Shown: positions 33,366 to 43,678 of the stretch, piece by piece
Layout of the letters: the number at the start of each line of letters is the position of its first letter
Position numbering within the stretch: the stretch's first letter is position 1
NCBI RefSeq assembly: GCF_019977735.1
Contig: NZ_AP025018.1
Coordinates: 4,902,580 to 4,966,579 of the forward strand
DNA: 64,000 bases
Direction of reading: 5' to 3'
Source of the DNA: Calothrix sp. PCC 7716
GTDB taxonomy: Bacteria > Cyanobacteriota > Cyanobacteriia > Cyanobacteriales > Nostocaceae
Position numbers and translations under genes: made by a program
Notes under the pieces: model-generated
What the model was told of the DNA's origin: nothing
Database searches by the model: none
The model's input: only the letters and a program-made list of their open reading frames with translations

Positions 33366-34793
33366 GTGAAAAATAAATTATTAAAAAATGGACTTTATAA
33401 CACTATCGCCGGAGTCATTAGACTTGGGCTTTCCTTGTTAACAGTTCCAGTCCTAATTAATTTAATGGGAGTTGAAGAGTACGGATTATGGGCTTTGGCT
33501 TCTGCTGTGGTAGCAGTTGTGTTGCTTGCTGAGGCAGGACTCTCAATTGCAACAACAGTATATGTTGCTCAAGTTGATAAAAAAGATGCCAACAGTCTTT
33601 CGCAAATTTTGACTGTAAGTTTTGGTGGAATGTTGATATTGGCGACAACATTTATGCTATTACTTTTTTTAAGCTCAGAACCAATTAGTGCTTTTTTCCC
33701 TCGATTAGAAGCACAACAACGGCAAACTTTAGTGTCAACATTACAAATTGCCAGTTTGGCAGTTTGGATAAGGTTAATGCAACAAGTATTTGTAGGGGTT
33801 GAGCAGGCTTATGAAAGGTATGGCTTGATGAATTTACTAAATACAATTCAGTGGGTGTTGTTGAATTGTGGACTTTGTATTATTGCTTGGCTTGGAGGAC
33901 GTACATTTGAATTAATGGAGTGGTTGGTTGCTTGTAACTTTGCTATTTTAATATGTCATGCTTCAGTTATCAAATCGCTACTCAAAGGCATTAAAATTAG
34001 GTTTTTATGGGATAATACAACAGGCTTAAATATTATTAAGCATAGTTTGAATAGTTGGATAGCTACATTAGGAGTGGTTCTTTTTCTAAAATGCGATAGA
34101 TTGATTGTTGCTTCAATTCTTGGTTCAAAAGTATTAGGAGTATATGCGGCAATTACTGATGCAGTTGGAGCAATTCATCTATTTTCAGCGCTACCAGTAC
34201 AGCCACTACTTCCATATATAAGTCAGCATCAAGAAAAAAAAGTTCATAATTTAGATTTAAGAAAATATGTACAACAATCGCTTGCTTTAAATGCATTACT
34301 TGCTATCATACTAGGCACTTCGCTATATATTTTTTCTCCAATCATTATGAATATAATGTTAAAGGAATCAGCTACCGAAAATATTATAATGTCATTTAAG
34401 TTGGCAATAATTATCTACACATTATATTCACTTAATGCAGTCGGTTATTTTATTTTGTTAAATATAGCAGTAAAAAAAATGATGATAATAATATTATTCA
34501 GCAGTGTGTTAACATTATTATTAATAGCATTTGGAGCAAAATATTTTGGATTAATAGGCGCAATTTTAGGAAATGGAGTATATATAATAACCATTTGGAT
34601 GAATGCAATTGCTTTAAGCTTACTTGGGTTATCTAAAAAAATTTGGTTTAACTCAATGAAATTACCTTTTTATTTAATGAGTGTATTTTTGATAATAATA
34701 TCTATAAATAATATTTATTTAAATATTTGTTTTGTGATTTTGCAATTAATAGCAGCATTTGTTTGGTTTTACCAACGAATTATTTATACATAA
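33366..34793 (+). CDS. Oligosaccharide flippase, Wzx type (first)
   Basis: 475 residues from GTG 33366, with about 12-14 membrane helices and the family's N-terminal pattern (YNTIAGVIRLGLSLLTVP, LMGVEEYGLWALA). Wzx proteins flip lipid-linked sugar repeat units to the outer face of the membrane. A second, different flippase stands at 44994, so the locus probably serves two polymers. The last third is very AT-rich. Confidence 0.88.
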   Translation: MKNKLLKNGLYNTIAGVIRLGLSLLTVPVLINLMGVEEYGLWALASAVVAVVLLAEAGLSIATTVYVAQVDKKDANSLSQILTVSFGGMLILATTFMLLLFLSSEPISAFFPRLEAQQRQTLVSTLQIASLAVWIRLMQQVFVGVEQAYERYGLMNLLNTIQWVLLNCGLCIIAWLGGRTFELMEWLVACNFAILICHASVIKSLLKGIKIRFLWDNTTGLNIIKHSLNSWIATLGVVLFLKCDRLIVASILGSKVLGVYAAITDAVGAIHLFSALPVQPLLPYISQHQEKKVHNLDLRKYVQQSLALNALLAIILGTSLYIFSPIIMNIMLKESATENIIMSFKLAIIIYTLYSLNAVGYFILLNIAVKKMMIIILFSSVLTLLLIAFGAKYFGLIGAILGNGVYIITIWMNAIALSLLGLSKKIWFNSMKLPFYLMSVFLIIISINNIYLNICFVILQLIAAFVWFYQRIIYT

Positions 34794-34832
34794 AAATAAT
34801 TTTTCTTAAGTAACAATTAAATTATAAACGTA

Positions 34833-36077
34833 ATGTACAGAAAAGAAGATAAGTTAATTCAATCAAATAAGACAATAATACATTTACGTGAAGAGTTATT
34901 ATGGTATTTAGTATTAATATGTCTTTTAAGTGTCACTCTCCTTGTTCAATATATTGCTAAATCTAAAGCACTTGATATAACCAATTTTTATATACCAGAT
35001 AGTAATACATACGAAATAAGAGTATTCTCTTCACAAGATTTAGAAGGGTTTTCTGCAAAACTTTACAATAATTTTAATAAAATACTTTATAGTATATCAT
35101 CACAAAGCTTTTTGTGGTTTAATGCTTCGTTATTATTCATTTCATTACATTTATGTCGAGATGTCTTTAAGCATGTATCAAAAGCCTCTATAACCTATGC
35201 CAGATTGGCAATTGTTGTAAATCCATATATATTGATTGGCGCCATTGGATCAAATAAAGAAACGATATTAACTTTTATCTGTTTACTGTTCTGGGCATGT
35301 TTTTTAAATATAAGAGGAACAATACGTTTTCCTATTTCTGTACTAGTATTATTACTTTCACTTGCAATACGTCCAGTGGTTTGCGTACCACTTGTTATTA
35401 GTATTACTATATATACATTCACAAAAACTATTAAAAATCCGGGTAAAATAATTTTAAAAATTTTAATTATATATTTTATAGCTAATTCAATACCTTTTGT
35501 AAATGAGTTATTAGCTTCTGTTCATGATGATAATTTAAATGCATTTACAGAATCAAGAATTTATGATGTGGCTGTTTATCTTAACTCTTTTAGCCAACAT
35601 CCAATATTTCAATATCCTGCATTTATAATTAAATCAATTATTTTACTATTTGGATTTATTATTCGACCAATACAACTATTCGCTCAACCTCTGCCATTAT
35701 TAGATATTGGGTATTCATTTTTAGCCTATTTATTTTTTCCATTTAATTTATCACTAGTTATTACGCTCTTAACAAATCAGTGGAATAAAACAAAGATTAT
35801 TGATTACAGTATAACGAATAATTTGTTAGTTTTTGTTAGTGTTTCTTACCTCACAATTATACTCAACCCAATTTTAACATTTCGTTATTTACTCCCATAT
35901 GTACCATTCGTTTTTGCTATATTCCCGGTTATTAATATTAAATTTAAAAAGATAGTGTTAATTACTTCATGTTTATGTTGTTTATTTGGAATTTTATTCA
36001 GTGTTAATACTAATGCAAATTCTGATTTTTATTTTAAAGATTATGATGCTTTACCTAAGTTTATAGAATGGTTATAA
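34833..36077 (+). CDS. Multi-pass membrane protein, candidate polysaccharide polymerase
   Basis: 414 residues with about ten membrane helices and one large outer loop (about 220-260, including NELLASVHDDNLNAFTESRI). It lies right after the flippase, the usual place of Wzy-type polymerases, which are poorly conserved. No O-antigen ligase signature is obvious, so the function is inferred from topology and position. A membrane glycosyltransferase is the alternative. Confidence 0.6.
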   Translation: MYRKEDKLIQSNKTIIHLREELLWYLVLICLLSVTLLVQYIAKSKALDITNFYIPDSNTYEIRVFSSQDLEGFSAKLYNNFNKILYSISSQSFLWFNASLLFISLHLCRDVFKHVSKASITYARLAIVVNPYILIGAIGSNKETILTFICLLFWACFLNIRGTIRFPISVLVLLLSLAIRPVVCVPLVISITIYTFTKTIKNPGKIILKILIIYFIANSIPFVNELLASVHDDNLNAFTESRIYDVAVYLNSFSQHPIFQYPAFIIKSIILLFGFIIRPIQLFAQPLPLLDIGYSFLAYLFFPFNLSLVITLLTNQWNKTKIIDYSITNNLLVFVSVSYLTIILNPILTFRYLLPYVPFVFAIFPVINIKFKKIVLITSCLCCLFGILFSVNTNANSDFYFKDYDALPKFIEWL

Positions 36078-36127
36078 ATAGCAAAGTCCAAAAATTAATC
36101 AAGCTCAAAAATATGCAAGTTAGAAAA

Positions 36128-36853
36128 ATGAAACAACTTAACGATTTACAACTCGAATATTTTGATACAGAATATGTTAATCCAACTCGATGGGAAATTG
36201 TTAAAGTTTTAATTGATAAAGACTTTCCAGATGGAAACTTTAAATTTTTAGATGTGGGGGGTGGAAATGGTGTTTTTACTGACCGCTTACTACAAAGTTA
36301 TCCTAACTCTGAAGGTACAGTTTTAGATAACTCAGAGTTACTTTTAAGTAAGAATTTACATCACCCCAGAAAAAATATAATTTGTGATTCAGTTGAAAAT
36401 TTGGGTAATTTAAATCAAAAATATGATTTAATTAATTTCAACTGGGTACTGCATCATTTAGTTGGAAAATCATATAATGATTCAAGAAATAATATGCTTT
36501 CAGCATTACACAACGTTGAAAGTTTGCTAACCGATAACGGCAGGGTATCAATATTTGAAAATATGTATGATGGTATATTTTTAGATAATTTGCCAAGTCA
36601 TTTAATTTTTAAGCTCACATCTATGAAGATGATAGCAGGTATTATTCACAAAATGGGCGCCAATACTGCTGGAGTCGGTGTTTGCTTTTTATCTAAGAAG
36701 CAATGGGTTGCGACTCTAAATAAAACTCACTTCTCTGTGCAAAACTACGCGGATGATAAAGAAAGCAAGTCAATTATTCCACTTTCACATCGAATATTTC
36801 TCCATCTTGGTCATGTGCGTGTAGGTCATTTTTGGTTATCTAAATGTGTCTAG
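36128..36853 (+). CDS. Class I SAM-dependent methyltransferase, paralogue 1
   Basis: 241 residues from ATG 36128; the frame opens earlier at 36068, but the paralogue at 39131 supports the MKQL start. Motif I FLDVGGGNGVFTDRLL (about 38-53) binds SAM, and FNWVLHHLV is motif IV-like. It shares most of its sequence with the gene at 39131-39859, including MGANTAGVGVCFLSK. Likely methylates a sugar or lipid-linked intermediate of the polymer. The copies flank a glycosyltransferase and an oppositely oriented O-methyltransferase. Confidence 0.85.
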   Translation: MKQLNDLQLEYFDTEYVNPTRWEIVKVLIDKDFPDGNFKFLDVGGGNGVFTDRLLQSYPNSEGTVLDNSELLLSKNLHHPRKNIICDSVENLGNLNQKYDLINFNWVLHHLVGKSYNDSRNNMLSALHNVESLLTDNGRVSIFENMYDGIFLDNLPSHLIFKLTSMKMIAGIIHKMGANTAGVGVCFLSKKQWVATLNKTHFSVQNYADDKESKSIIPLSHRIFLHLGHVRVGHFWLSKCV

Positions 36854-36876
36854 CTAATGTATATTGATAATTATTT

Positions 36877-37953
36877 ATGATTCCCAAATTTTATCCTTCA
36901 GTTACCATTGCCATTCCTACATATAACGAAGCGCTCAATATTGAACAAATTATTCGGTGTTTCATTAATAGTGGCTATAAAAATATAGTAGAAATTTTTG
37001 TGGCAGATGGTGGCAGTACAGATAATACGCAAGATATTGTCAGACGACTATCGAAAGAAGATTCACGAATCAAGTTACTCTATAACCCACTCAAAATTCA
37101 ATCTGCTGGACTCAATTTAATATTACATTCATCTACTGGAGAAATATTTCTACGCGCGGATGCACATTCAGAATATGCTCCAGACTACGTTGAAAGATGT
37201 GTTGAAGCTTTAATAGAATCAAATGCTCTCAATGCAGGTGGCGCCCAGCGTTTTGTCGCAAAAACTCGCTTTCAGGCAGCAATTGCAATTGCTTCTAAAA
37301 GTATTTTAAGCAATGGGGGTGCAAAATATCGAAACCCTAATTACAACGGATATGCAGATACAGTGTACCTAGGCTGCTTTTGGAGGAAGGCACTACAAGA
37401 AGTATCAGGTTTTAATAGTACGTATCATCATAATGAGGATGCTGAACTCAACCAACGCTTACTAACACAGAAACTGAACGCAATCTATATTAGCTCGGTA
37501 GTTCGCGTATGGTATTACCCACGTAACACGTGGAAATCATTATGGCTTCAGTATTTCAAATACGGTCAGGGACGGTGTTTAACGAGTATTAAATACAAAT
37601 TAAGTACACAGTTGCGGGGTATAATCCCATTTTTAGCTCTATCTACTATAAGTTTGCTACTTGTAGTTGACTTATTACTACCATCACTACATCTGCCTAT
37701 CGAACAACTAGTATTTATATGTATACTTATTCCATTTTTAGAAAGTTTTCGAGTAATACTTAAATACCACAATAATTTCAGGTTAGAAGTTTGGCAAGGT
37801 AATAATGATGAAATACCATCGTGGATAAGTTCTTGGTTTTTGTGTGGAATCACATTATTAACAATGCCAATTGCACATTCTTTGGGTTATGCTTATCAAT
37901 TATTACGGTTATTACTGCAATCCCGTCAGTTAAGTACTACATCTTTAATGTAA
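36877..37953 (+). CDS. Family 2 glycosyltransferase, ExoA-like
   Basis: 358 residues. The GT-A domain opens VTIAIPTYNEALNIEQII; DGGSTDNTQ and RADAHSEYAPDYV (metal-binding DxD-like) follow, then YHHNEDAELNQRL. Three membrane helices at the C-terminus (about 245-350) match ExoA of succinoglycan synthesis, which adds a sugar to a lipid-linked chain. It starts 24 bases after the methyltransferase on the same strand. Confidence 0.88.
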   Translation: MIPKFYPSVTIAIPTYNEALNIEQIIRCFINSGYKNIVEIFVADGGSTDNTQDIVRRLSKEDSRIKLLYNPLKIQSAGLNLILHSSTGEIFLRADAHSEYAPDYVERCVEALIESNALNAGGAQRFVAKTRFQAAIAIASKSILSNGGAKYRNPNYNGYADTVYLGCFWRKALQEVSGFNSTYHHNEDAELNQRLLTQKLNAIYISSVVRVWYYPRNTWKSLWLQYFKYGQGRCLTSIKYKLSTQLRGIIPFLALSTISLLLVVDLLLPSLHLPIEQLVFICILIPFLESFRVILKYHNNFRLEVWQGNNDEIPSWISSWFLCGITLLTMPIAHSLGYAYQLLRLLLQSRQLSTTSLM

Positions 37954-37976
37954 ACCATTATATTGAAGTTTCACAT

Positions 37977-38798
37977 TTAATTAATATCCCAAAATATAAT
38001 ACAATTATTTGGATATGTTAGTGGAACTTCTTCCATGACTTTAGCGTTAGGAATAATATCAAGCAATTCAGATTTTTTGTAAGAATTAAAATTTACTGGT
38101 GTAATTTCGTTGTAAGTGATATAGCCTCTTTGCGAATTAAGAATAATTTTTTCTAAATAAACATCTTGTATAACTCGTGGAAGCTCTGTGAAGGCATAGT
38201 TACTAATTAATAAGTCATACTTACTAAATTTGTCTAATTCATTCATTGTTTGATATATTAGCTTGGACTCAATAATAAAGTTATCTAAAAATCTTTGAGC
38301 AAGCATCAGTGCTGGTTTAATATCTACAAGAGTATAGGTATTTGGCTTGTAATAACTATTTATGACTCGACATTGACCTCCATAACCTACACCTATCTCA
38401 CAAATATTCAAACTATTTAAATTTCTAAATATATCTTCTAAATCGCTAAGTACTTTTATGTACCTTAATGTTGAAGGAGAAAACTTCCCTACTGAGTCAT
38501 AGGTAAAGACCCTTGGATTACCAACTTTATCGTTATCTCTAAATTTATCAATTTCTGCTAGTATCTGAGGAGATTTTTGAATTTGCTGCAAATAATCATT
38601 GCCTTGTTTATATGTAACATGCTCTAATATCTCTGTATAAATAGAATTAGACCGAAAATTTTGAAAAATTCGATAATCATTACTGGCTTGAAGACAAAAG
38701 TTAGGGTATATCTGATTATCTGACAAACTTGTTGATACTCGCTCGTTTAGTTGTAAGCGGTGTAATTTGCTGATTGCTTTATTAATAATTGTTCTCAT
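37977..38798 (-). CDS. Putative sugar O-methyltransferase
   Basis: 273 residues. The N-terminal half is helical; the SAM site is NICEIGVGYGGQCRVI near residues 130-145, followed by YTLVDIKPAL and LLISNYAFTEL. This is the pattern of the putative sugar O-methyltransferase family found in polysaccharide loci. It is transcribed leftward, against its neighbours, ending 24 bases from the ExoA-like gene. Confidence 0.75.
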   Translation of the reverse strand: MRTIINKAISKLHRLQLNERVSTSLSDNQIYPNFCLQASNDYRIFQNFRSNSIYTEILEHVTYKQGNDYLQQIQKSPQILAEIDKFRDNDKVGNPRVFTYDSVGKFSPSTLRYIKVLSDLEDIFRNLNSLNICEIGVGYGGQCRVINSYYKPNTYTLVDIKPALMLAQRFLDNFIIESKLIYQTMNELDKFSKYDLLISNYAFTELPRVIQDVYLEKIILNSQRGYITYNEITPVNFNSYKKSELLDIIPNAKVMEEVPLTYPNNCIIFWDIN

Positions 38799-39130
38799 TT
38801 TTATTCTCTCAGTTAATCATCATTCTAAAATTATACTCCGGCGCCAAAGATTTAGCGACCCCAATATATATTATGTCAACTAAAATGATAAAACTCGTGA
38901 AATCAAGCTTTGGCTAGCATAACAAAAAACTATTTTAAAATTTTTTAGTTACATGTTAGATTCACCTTGTTCTTGGGAATAATATTAAATAAGATTTAGT
39001 AGGAGCATAATTACACAGTTTAAAAAAGAAGGTTACTGTTGCTCGTAAAAATATGACTTGCAATGTAAACTGTGCATTGCTGCTACAGCATGTAAGAAAA
39101 TGACAAAATTGATCATAGGAAATTAAAGCC
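38799..39130. other. 332-base divergent gap
   Basis: Lies between the leftward O-methyltransferase and the rightward methyltransferase, so it should contain both promoters. An inverted repeat CACAGTTTA/TAAACTGTG (about 39014-39073) and one GGCGCC are the only visible features. Confidence 0.35.
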
Positions 39131-39859
39131 ATGAAACAACTTGAATATTCACAGCTTGAAACTTTTGATACCGAATATGTAAATAACAACAGATGGGAAA
39201 TAGTTAAAGAGAAGATAGACAATGATTTTCCTGATGGTAATTTTACATTTTTAGATATTGGTGGAGGAAACGGCAAATTTGCAGATAGATTATTAATGGC
39301 TTATCCTCAATCAAACGGAACAGTAATTGATAATTCAGAATTACTCTTAAGTAAGAATAAAACTCATGAGAGAAAAACATTAATTTGTGATTCTGTCGCT
39401 AATCTTAGTAAGTTTCACCAAAAATATGATTTAGTTTGTTTTAACTGGCTTCTACATCATCTTGTTAGCGACTCTTATACACAGACTCGTCAGAATATGT
39501 TTGATACTGTAAATATTGCCCAATCTCTTTTAACTTATTGCGGAAGAGTATCGATTTTTGAAAATATGTATAATGGTTTAGTTATTGATGGATTACCAAG
39601 CCACTTAATATTTTCTTTGACTTCATCTAAATATATAGCAAGTTTTACGAAAAAAATGGGCGCTAATACCGCAGGAGTTGGCGTTTGCTTTTTATCAAAA
39701 CAACAATGGATATCAACGCTCAAAAAAAGTGATTTGCAATTATTAGCATATTCAGATGCCGGAGATGCTTGGTCTATTTCTTGGGTAAGAAAATTATTTC
39801 TGCATATGGGGAAAGTACATGAAGGGCATTTTTGGTTATCCTCTTCATCCCCTATATAA
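39131..39859 (+). CDS. Class I SAM-dependent methyltransferase, paralogue 2
   Basis: 242 residues. Motif I is FLDIGGGNGKFADRLL, with FNWLLHHLV later. Clear paralogue of the protein at 36128-36853, with the same length and motifs; the closest stretches are GRVSIFENMY and KMGANTAGVGVCFLSK. AGGAA precedes the ATG. Probably arose by duplication within the cluster and now acts on a related acceptor. It stands alone between two gaps rich in repeats. Confidence 0.85.
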   Translation: MKQLEYSQLETFDTEYVNNNRWEIVKEKIDNDFPDGNFTFLDIGGGNGKFADRLLMAYPQSNGTVIDNSELLLSKNKTHERKTLICDSVANLSKFHQKYDLVCFNWLLHHLVSDSYTQTRQNMFDTVNIAQSLLTYCGRVSIFENMYNGLVIDGLPSHLIFSLTSSKYIASFTKKMGANTAGVGVCFLSKQQWISTLKKSDLQLLAYSDAGDAWSISWVRKLFLHMGKVHEGHFWLSSSSPI

Positions 39860-39893
39860 GCGTTCTATTTGATTTGTGAACCGATGATATAAA

Positions 39894-40044
39894 TGGGAGC
39901 AATGCGATTTTGTTAAATTAGGATTTCATTCGCAATAAAAAGGGCTGATTCGCAATAAAATCTCATTTTGGCGCCTATAATTACCCCAAAATAGGCGATT
40001 TATACCCTTAATTTTCCGCACTTAACAAAATCGCGCTGCTCCCA
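39894..40044. mobile_element. 151-bp MITE-like element with 23-bp inverted ends
   Basis: Left end TGGGAGCAATGCGATTTTG (39894 on) and right end CAAAATCGCGCTGCTCCCA (to 40044) pair over 23 bases with two mismatches. Inside, TTCGCAATAAAA occurs twice about 22 bases apart. No coding frame. GGCGCC inside at 39970. Confidence 0.6.
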
Positions 40045-40101
40045 ATATAAATATAGAGACCCAATATACTGTGTCTCTATAGTCTACATCTTCAAGAACG
40101 A

Positions 40102-40266
40102 TTTAGAGAACTCCACGAAAAATAATGCCCAATGGCATCTGAACGCAATATAGTAAAATGAAGAATTTAATTGAAATGCTCGCGTTAAGCTTTGAGATGC
40201 GCGGGTTAGCTTACGCTGCACTCAGCATGACAACATTGGATCAATTATTCTGTGGGGTTCTCTTAG
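40102..40266 (+). mobile_element. 165-bp MITE-like element B
   Basis: Ends AGAGAACTCCAC and GTGGGGTTCTCT are inverted repeats with one mismatch. The interior (AATGCCC, TCTGAACGCA, CTCAGCATGACA) matches element A at 31912-32231 on the other strand. A 70-codon frame across it is not protein-like. Confidence 0.6.
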
Positions 40267-40294
40267 AAAAATTTAAAATAAAAATTTATATGTA

Positions 40295-41506
40295 CTATAC
40301 CTGCTTGAACTGGTTAATCGTAGTAGACAACTTAACTTCAATTGGCAAAGGTTTAATACCTATTTTTTGATAATAATTTTTTAATCTTTCAAAAACTAAA
40401 CATTCATCATATTCATGTTCAACTCGTAACCTACCCGCTCTACCATAAATTTGCCGCAGATTGTAGTCTAATAGTAAAGTTTTTAAAGCAAGAGCAAGTT
40501 CATCAATATCACGAGGTGGTACAATTAAACCTGTTTTACGGTGAACAACTGCTTCTCTACAACCACGAATATCAGTAGAAACCACAGGTAACTCCATTGC
40601 CATTGCTTCGCAAATAGAGCGAGGCAAACCTTCATGAGTAAAAGTAGGTAGCGTGAATATGTCGAGCAAACCAAGTAATTCTGGAGTGTCTTGACGATAG
40701 CCTGTTAAGGTAACATGTTTTTCTATACCTAAGCCATGTATGCGCTTAATTAACTCTTCTTGAAATGGCTCTGGATCTCCTTTAACTTGCCCGCCAATGA
40801 TTACAGTGTGTAGATTAGGAAATTCAGGCATTAATTTTGCTATTGCTTCAATTAAAAACCCACTTCCTTTCTTATAAGTTAGGCGCCCGATGGTACCGAT
40901 AATTAAGTTTGCCGTGTCGGGGATATTAAGAGAATGACGAAGTTGAAGTTGGGAAGCTGGGTCAAGTTTAGTACGATTGAAGCGCTCAGTGTCTATTCCA
41001 TTACCTAAATAGTCTATTTTTTTAGATGAACACAAATTGAGCTTTTTGGCGGTCAGCAAGTCTTCAAAACTCTGAGTTAAAATGAGGTCTGTCAGCAAAG
41101 CGCTTAATTTTTCGACTGTGAAGTAGAATTTATACTCGCTAGCGGAGGATTGGTCGTGGAAGGGAAAGCCATGAGCAGTGTAAACTACTCGTTTAACTCC
41201 AGCAATTTTAGCGGCAATGCGACCCAAAACAGCAGCGATAGGAGTGTGGACGTGGACTAAATCGTATTCACAATCACGCATCAACTTTGCTAACTGAAAA
41301 ATATTGATGAGATTAGCTAACGGGTCAATACGACGTGCAAGTTGAATGGGATGAATTACATAACCCTTTTGCTGTAGAATATTAACATCTTGCCCAGGAG
41401 AACAGACAACCTCAACAGATACACCATGAGACAAAAAGTAATCGATTTGAGGTAAAAGAAGGTTTTTGAGAGTGAATCCGACAGCGCAAATATGTAAAAT
41501 TTTCAT
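40295..41506 (-). CDS. Family 4 glycosyltransferase
   Basis: 403 residues with a GT-B fold. The start is MKILHICAVGFTLKNLLLPQ; VHVHTPIAAVLGRIAAK and YTAHGFPFHD lie in the N-domain. The donor-binding C-domain has GTIGRLTYKKGSGFLIEAI and the EGLPRSICEAMAMELPVV E-x7-E motif. It likely transfers a hexose or N-acetyl-hexosamine to the lipid-linked unit. First or last gene of the leftward block, 103 bases from the next gene. Confidence 0.9.
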   Translation of the reverse strand: MKILHICAVGFTLKNLLLPQIDYFLSHGVSVEVVCSPGQDVNILQQKGYVIHPIQLARRIDPLANLINIFQLAKLMRDCEYDLVHVHTPIAAVLGRIAAKIAGVKRVVYTAHGFPFHDQSSASEYKFYFTVEKLSALLTDLILTQSFEDLLTAKKLNLCSSKKIDYLGNGIDTERFNRTKLDPASQLQLRHSLNIPDTANLIIGTIGRLTYKKGSGFLIEAIAKLMPEFPNLHTVIIGGQVKGDPEPFQEELIKRIHGLGIEKHVTLTGYRQDTPELLGLLDIFTLPTFTHEGLPRSICEAMAMELPVVSTDIRGCREAVVHRKTGLIVPPRDIDELALALKTLLLDYNLRQIYGRAGRLRVEHEYDECLVFERLKNYYQKIGIKPLPIEVKLSTTINQFKQV

Positions 41507-41609
41507 TTGTTTGAGAAGTCTAGAGTATTCTTATTTAGTATTACTGGTAGTTTCTTGATGTAGTTTTAATAGTATCTGAAATAACATCATACATGTAAGA
41601 AGTTGATGT

Positions 41610-42461
41610 TCATAAACTATACTTTTTTAAATCTTGTTCTTTTGAACCAGCTATATTCCTTCTAAGGAAAGCTTTTAATTCTTTAGGTGAATAACAGTAA
41701 ACATACCTACCTAAAGGGTAAACTCCCATCCAAAATGGAAGGTTTAATTCTCGAATTGCTTGCCATTGAATACTTGCTAGTTTTTTCTGGCGATGTTGAT
41801 ATTTAAAGTTTTGATACCAAAAACTTTCAGAGTGTACCCAATGTTCACCTAATACTTTATTAATGCAACCGAAATAGCATCCTTGCTTTGCAAATTGAAT
41901 CCATAAATGAAGGTCTTCGATTCCATCCATTTCAAGATATCCTCGCGTTTGTGCCCAAATCTCTTTCCTATAAGTCACTAATGTATTGGCAAAGGGAACA
42001 CATTTTGCCATTTTCCTGATGATTTGTTTATGTTCAGTAGGCGGAATTCTCACATAACGTTCATTGCGGTTTTGGTCATTCACAATATAGTTACATCCAA
42101 CAAGACCTATTTTTGGATGAGTATCTAAAAACTCAGCTTGCAAAGCTAAACGTTCAGGATAACTAATGTCATCAAAATCCTGATTAGCAATGTATTCTCC
42201 TTGAGCATTTGAAATAGCATAATTAAAAGCTTTTACGCGGCCTAAACGTCCAGGATAAAAAACCTTAACTCTTGCATCATTGCTTGCAAGCTCCTCTAGC
42301 AGTTTAGGAATTGAATCTGTAGAACCGTCATCTACAATTATCCATTCAAAATTTTTGTAAGTTTGGTTCAAAATGCTAGGAACCACTTTATCAAAATACT
42401 GTTGACCGTTGTATACAGATGTCACAACAGAAACTTTTGGCTTATTTTGTAACTGTAACAT
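41610..42461 (-). CDS. Family 2 glycosyltransferase
   Basis: 283 residues, soluble GT-A fold: VSVVTSVYNGQQYFDKVV, IIVDDGSTDSIPKLL, and QDFDDISYPERLALQ with the acidic metal site, then MDGIEDLHLWIQFAK. Typical side-chain or backbone transferase of polysaccharide clusters. It carries no GGCGCC site and is AT-rich, as are its neighbours on the right. Confidence 0.9.
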   Translation of the reverse strand: MLQLQNKPKVSVVTSVYNGQQYFDKVVPSILNQTYKNFEWIIVDDGSTDSIPKLLEELASNDARVKVFYPGRLGRVKAFNYAISNAQGEYIANQDFDDISYPERLALQAEFLDTHPKIGLVGCNYIVNDQNRNERYVRIPPTEHKQIIRKMAKCVPFANTLVTYRKEIWAQTRGYLEMDGIEDLHLWIQFAKQGCYFGCINKVLGEHWVHSESFWYQNFKYQHRQKKLASIQWQAIRELNLPFWMGVYPLGRYVYCYSPKELKAFLRRNIAGSKEQDLKKYSL

Positions 42462-42484
42462 TTTTATTCAAATTTTAAACTAAA

Positions 42485-43618
42485 TTACAAGGTGATGTTA
42501 TGTTTATTCAATATTTTCCAGTATAACTCTTCCCATTTATCAACAATTTTATTTGTGCTATAATTAGCTAACACATATTTCCTTCCCTTTTTCCCCATTT
42601 CTAATCTATCTACTTGCGGCATATCCATCAATTTTTGCATAGCAGCAGAAAGTGCTTCTGGATTATTTGGTGGCACCAAAAATCCTGTTTCATTATCCAA
42701 CACTGTCTCTGGTATACCTCCGACATCTGTAGCAACAATAGGTAAACCTGTAGCAGCAGCTTCTAATAAAACTAATGGCATCCCTTCCCAAGCAGAGGAC
42801 ATCAGATATGTATCAGCAGCATTCATTAAATTTACAATATCACGACGAGGACCTAAAAACTGAACATTAGGCTGAATTCCAAGCTGTATTACCAACTTTT
42901 CTATTTCTGTTTTTAGTGGACCTTCCCCTGCGATAAGCAGCAAACTTTTTGGCTGTTTTTTTAAACTTATTGCAAAAGCACTAATCATAGATGGATAATC
43001 TTTCTGTAGATAAAAACGACCAACTGCTAACCAAGTAAACTGTTTTTCTATCCCTAAAATTTTTCGTGTTTTTTCCCTAAGTTCCGAGTTCGATTTAAAT
43101 TGATGCATGTCAACAGAATTAGGAATAAATATGATTTTATTTTTATCAGTCAGTTTTATATCAATGTAACGTTTTACTCCAGTTTTACTAACATTAGTCA
43201 TAGAATCACAAAGAAAGTCTGTGATTCTATAAGCATAATTTCTCCAAGTTTTACCTGCACTTTCGTCAACATTTTGTGCTGTAGATATTTGAACTGGAAA
43301 TTTAACAAGACATCGTATAAACCTTGCTAATATATTTGCATGAATCATGTGACTATGCAATATATCAGGTTGCCATTTTTTAATTAAAGTGATTAATTTG
43401 GGAACAACTCTAGGGTCAGGTATTCCTCGTGTCATATTCAAAGTATCAACATCTATTCCGCGAGATTTAGCCTCTAAACCCATAACATCGGGAGCAACCA
43501 TTGACACCATTTTTACTTGATGCCCTCTAGCCATTAGATTAGAGGTGATGGCGATTGCCTCCTTATCACCTCCGCCTAAACCTAAACTAGTAGATAACAT
43601 TAAAATTTTCAGCTTCAT
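42485..43618 (-). CDS. Family 4 glycosyltransferase
   Basis: 377 residues from ATG 43618 (MKLKILMLSTSLGLGGGDKE). The frame runs 19 codons further upstream, but that part is hydrophobic and atypical. GT-B fold with HSHMIHANILARFIR, AVGRFYLQKDYPSMI and the EGMPLVLLEAAATGLPIVATD donor site. It is 60 bases downstream of a membrane protein gene and part of a leftward operon. Confidence 0.9.
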   Translation of the reverse strand: MKLKILMLSTSLGLGGGDKEAIAITSNLMARGHQVKMVSMVAPDVMGLEAKSRGIDVDTLNMTRGIPDPRVVPKLITLIKKWQPDILHSHMIHANILARFIRCLVKFPVQISTAQNVDESAGKTWRNYAYRITDFLCDSMTNVSKTGVKRYIDIKLTDKNKIIFIPNSVDMHQFKSNSELREKTRKILGIEKQFTWLAVGRFYLQKDYPSMISAFAISLKKQPKSLLLIAGEGPLKTEIEKLVIQLGIQPNVQFLGPRRDIVNLMNAADTYLMSSAWEGMPLVLLEAAATGLPIVATDVGGIPETVLDNETGFLVPPNNPEALSAAMQKLMDMPQVDRLEMGKKGRKYVLANYSTNKIVDKWEELYWKILNKHNITL

Positions 43619-43678
43619 AAATATAAAACTCCCAAAATCAGACACAACTAAAAATATAAAAACTGTCAAATACAATAG

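Noticed and set aside
40158-40370. 70-codon frame at the repeat element
   Set aside because: Lies across a MITE-like element and the end of a glycosyltransferase gene; not protein-like.
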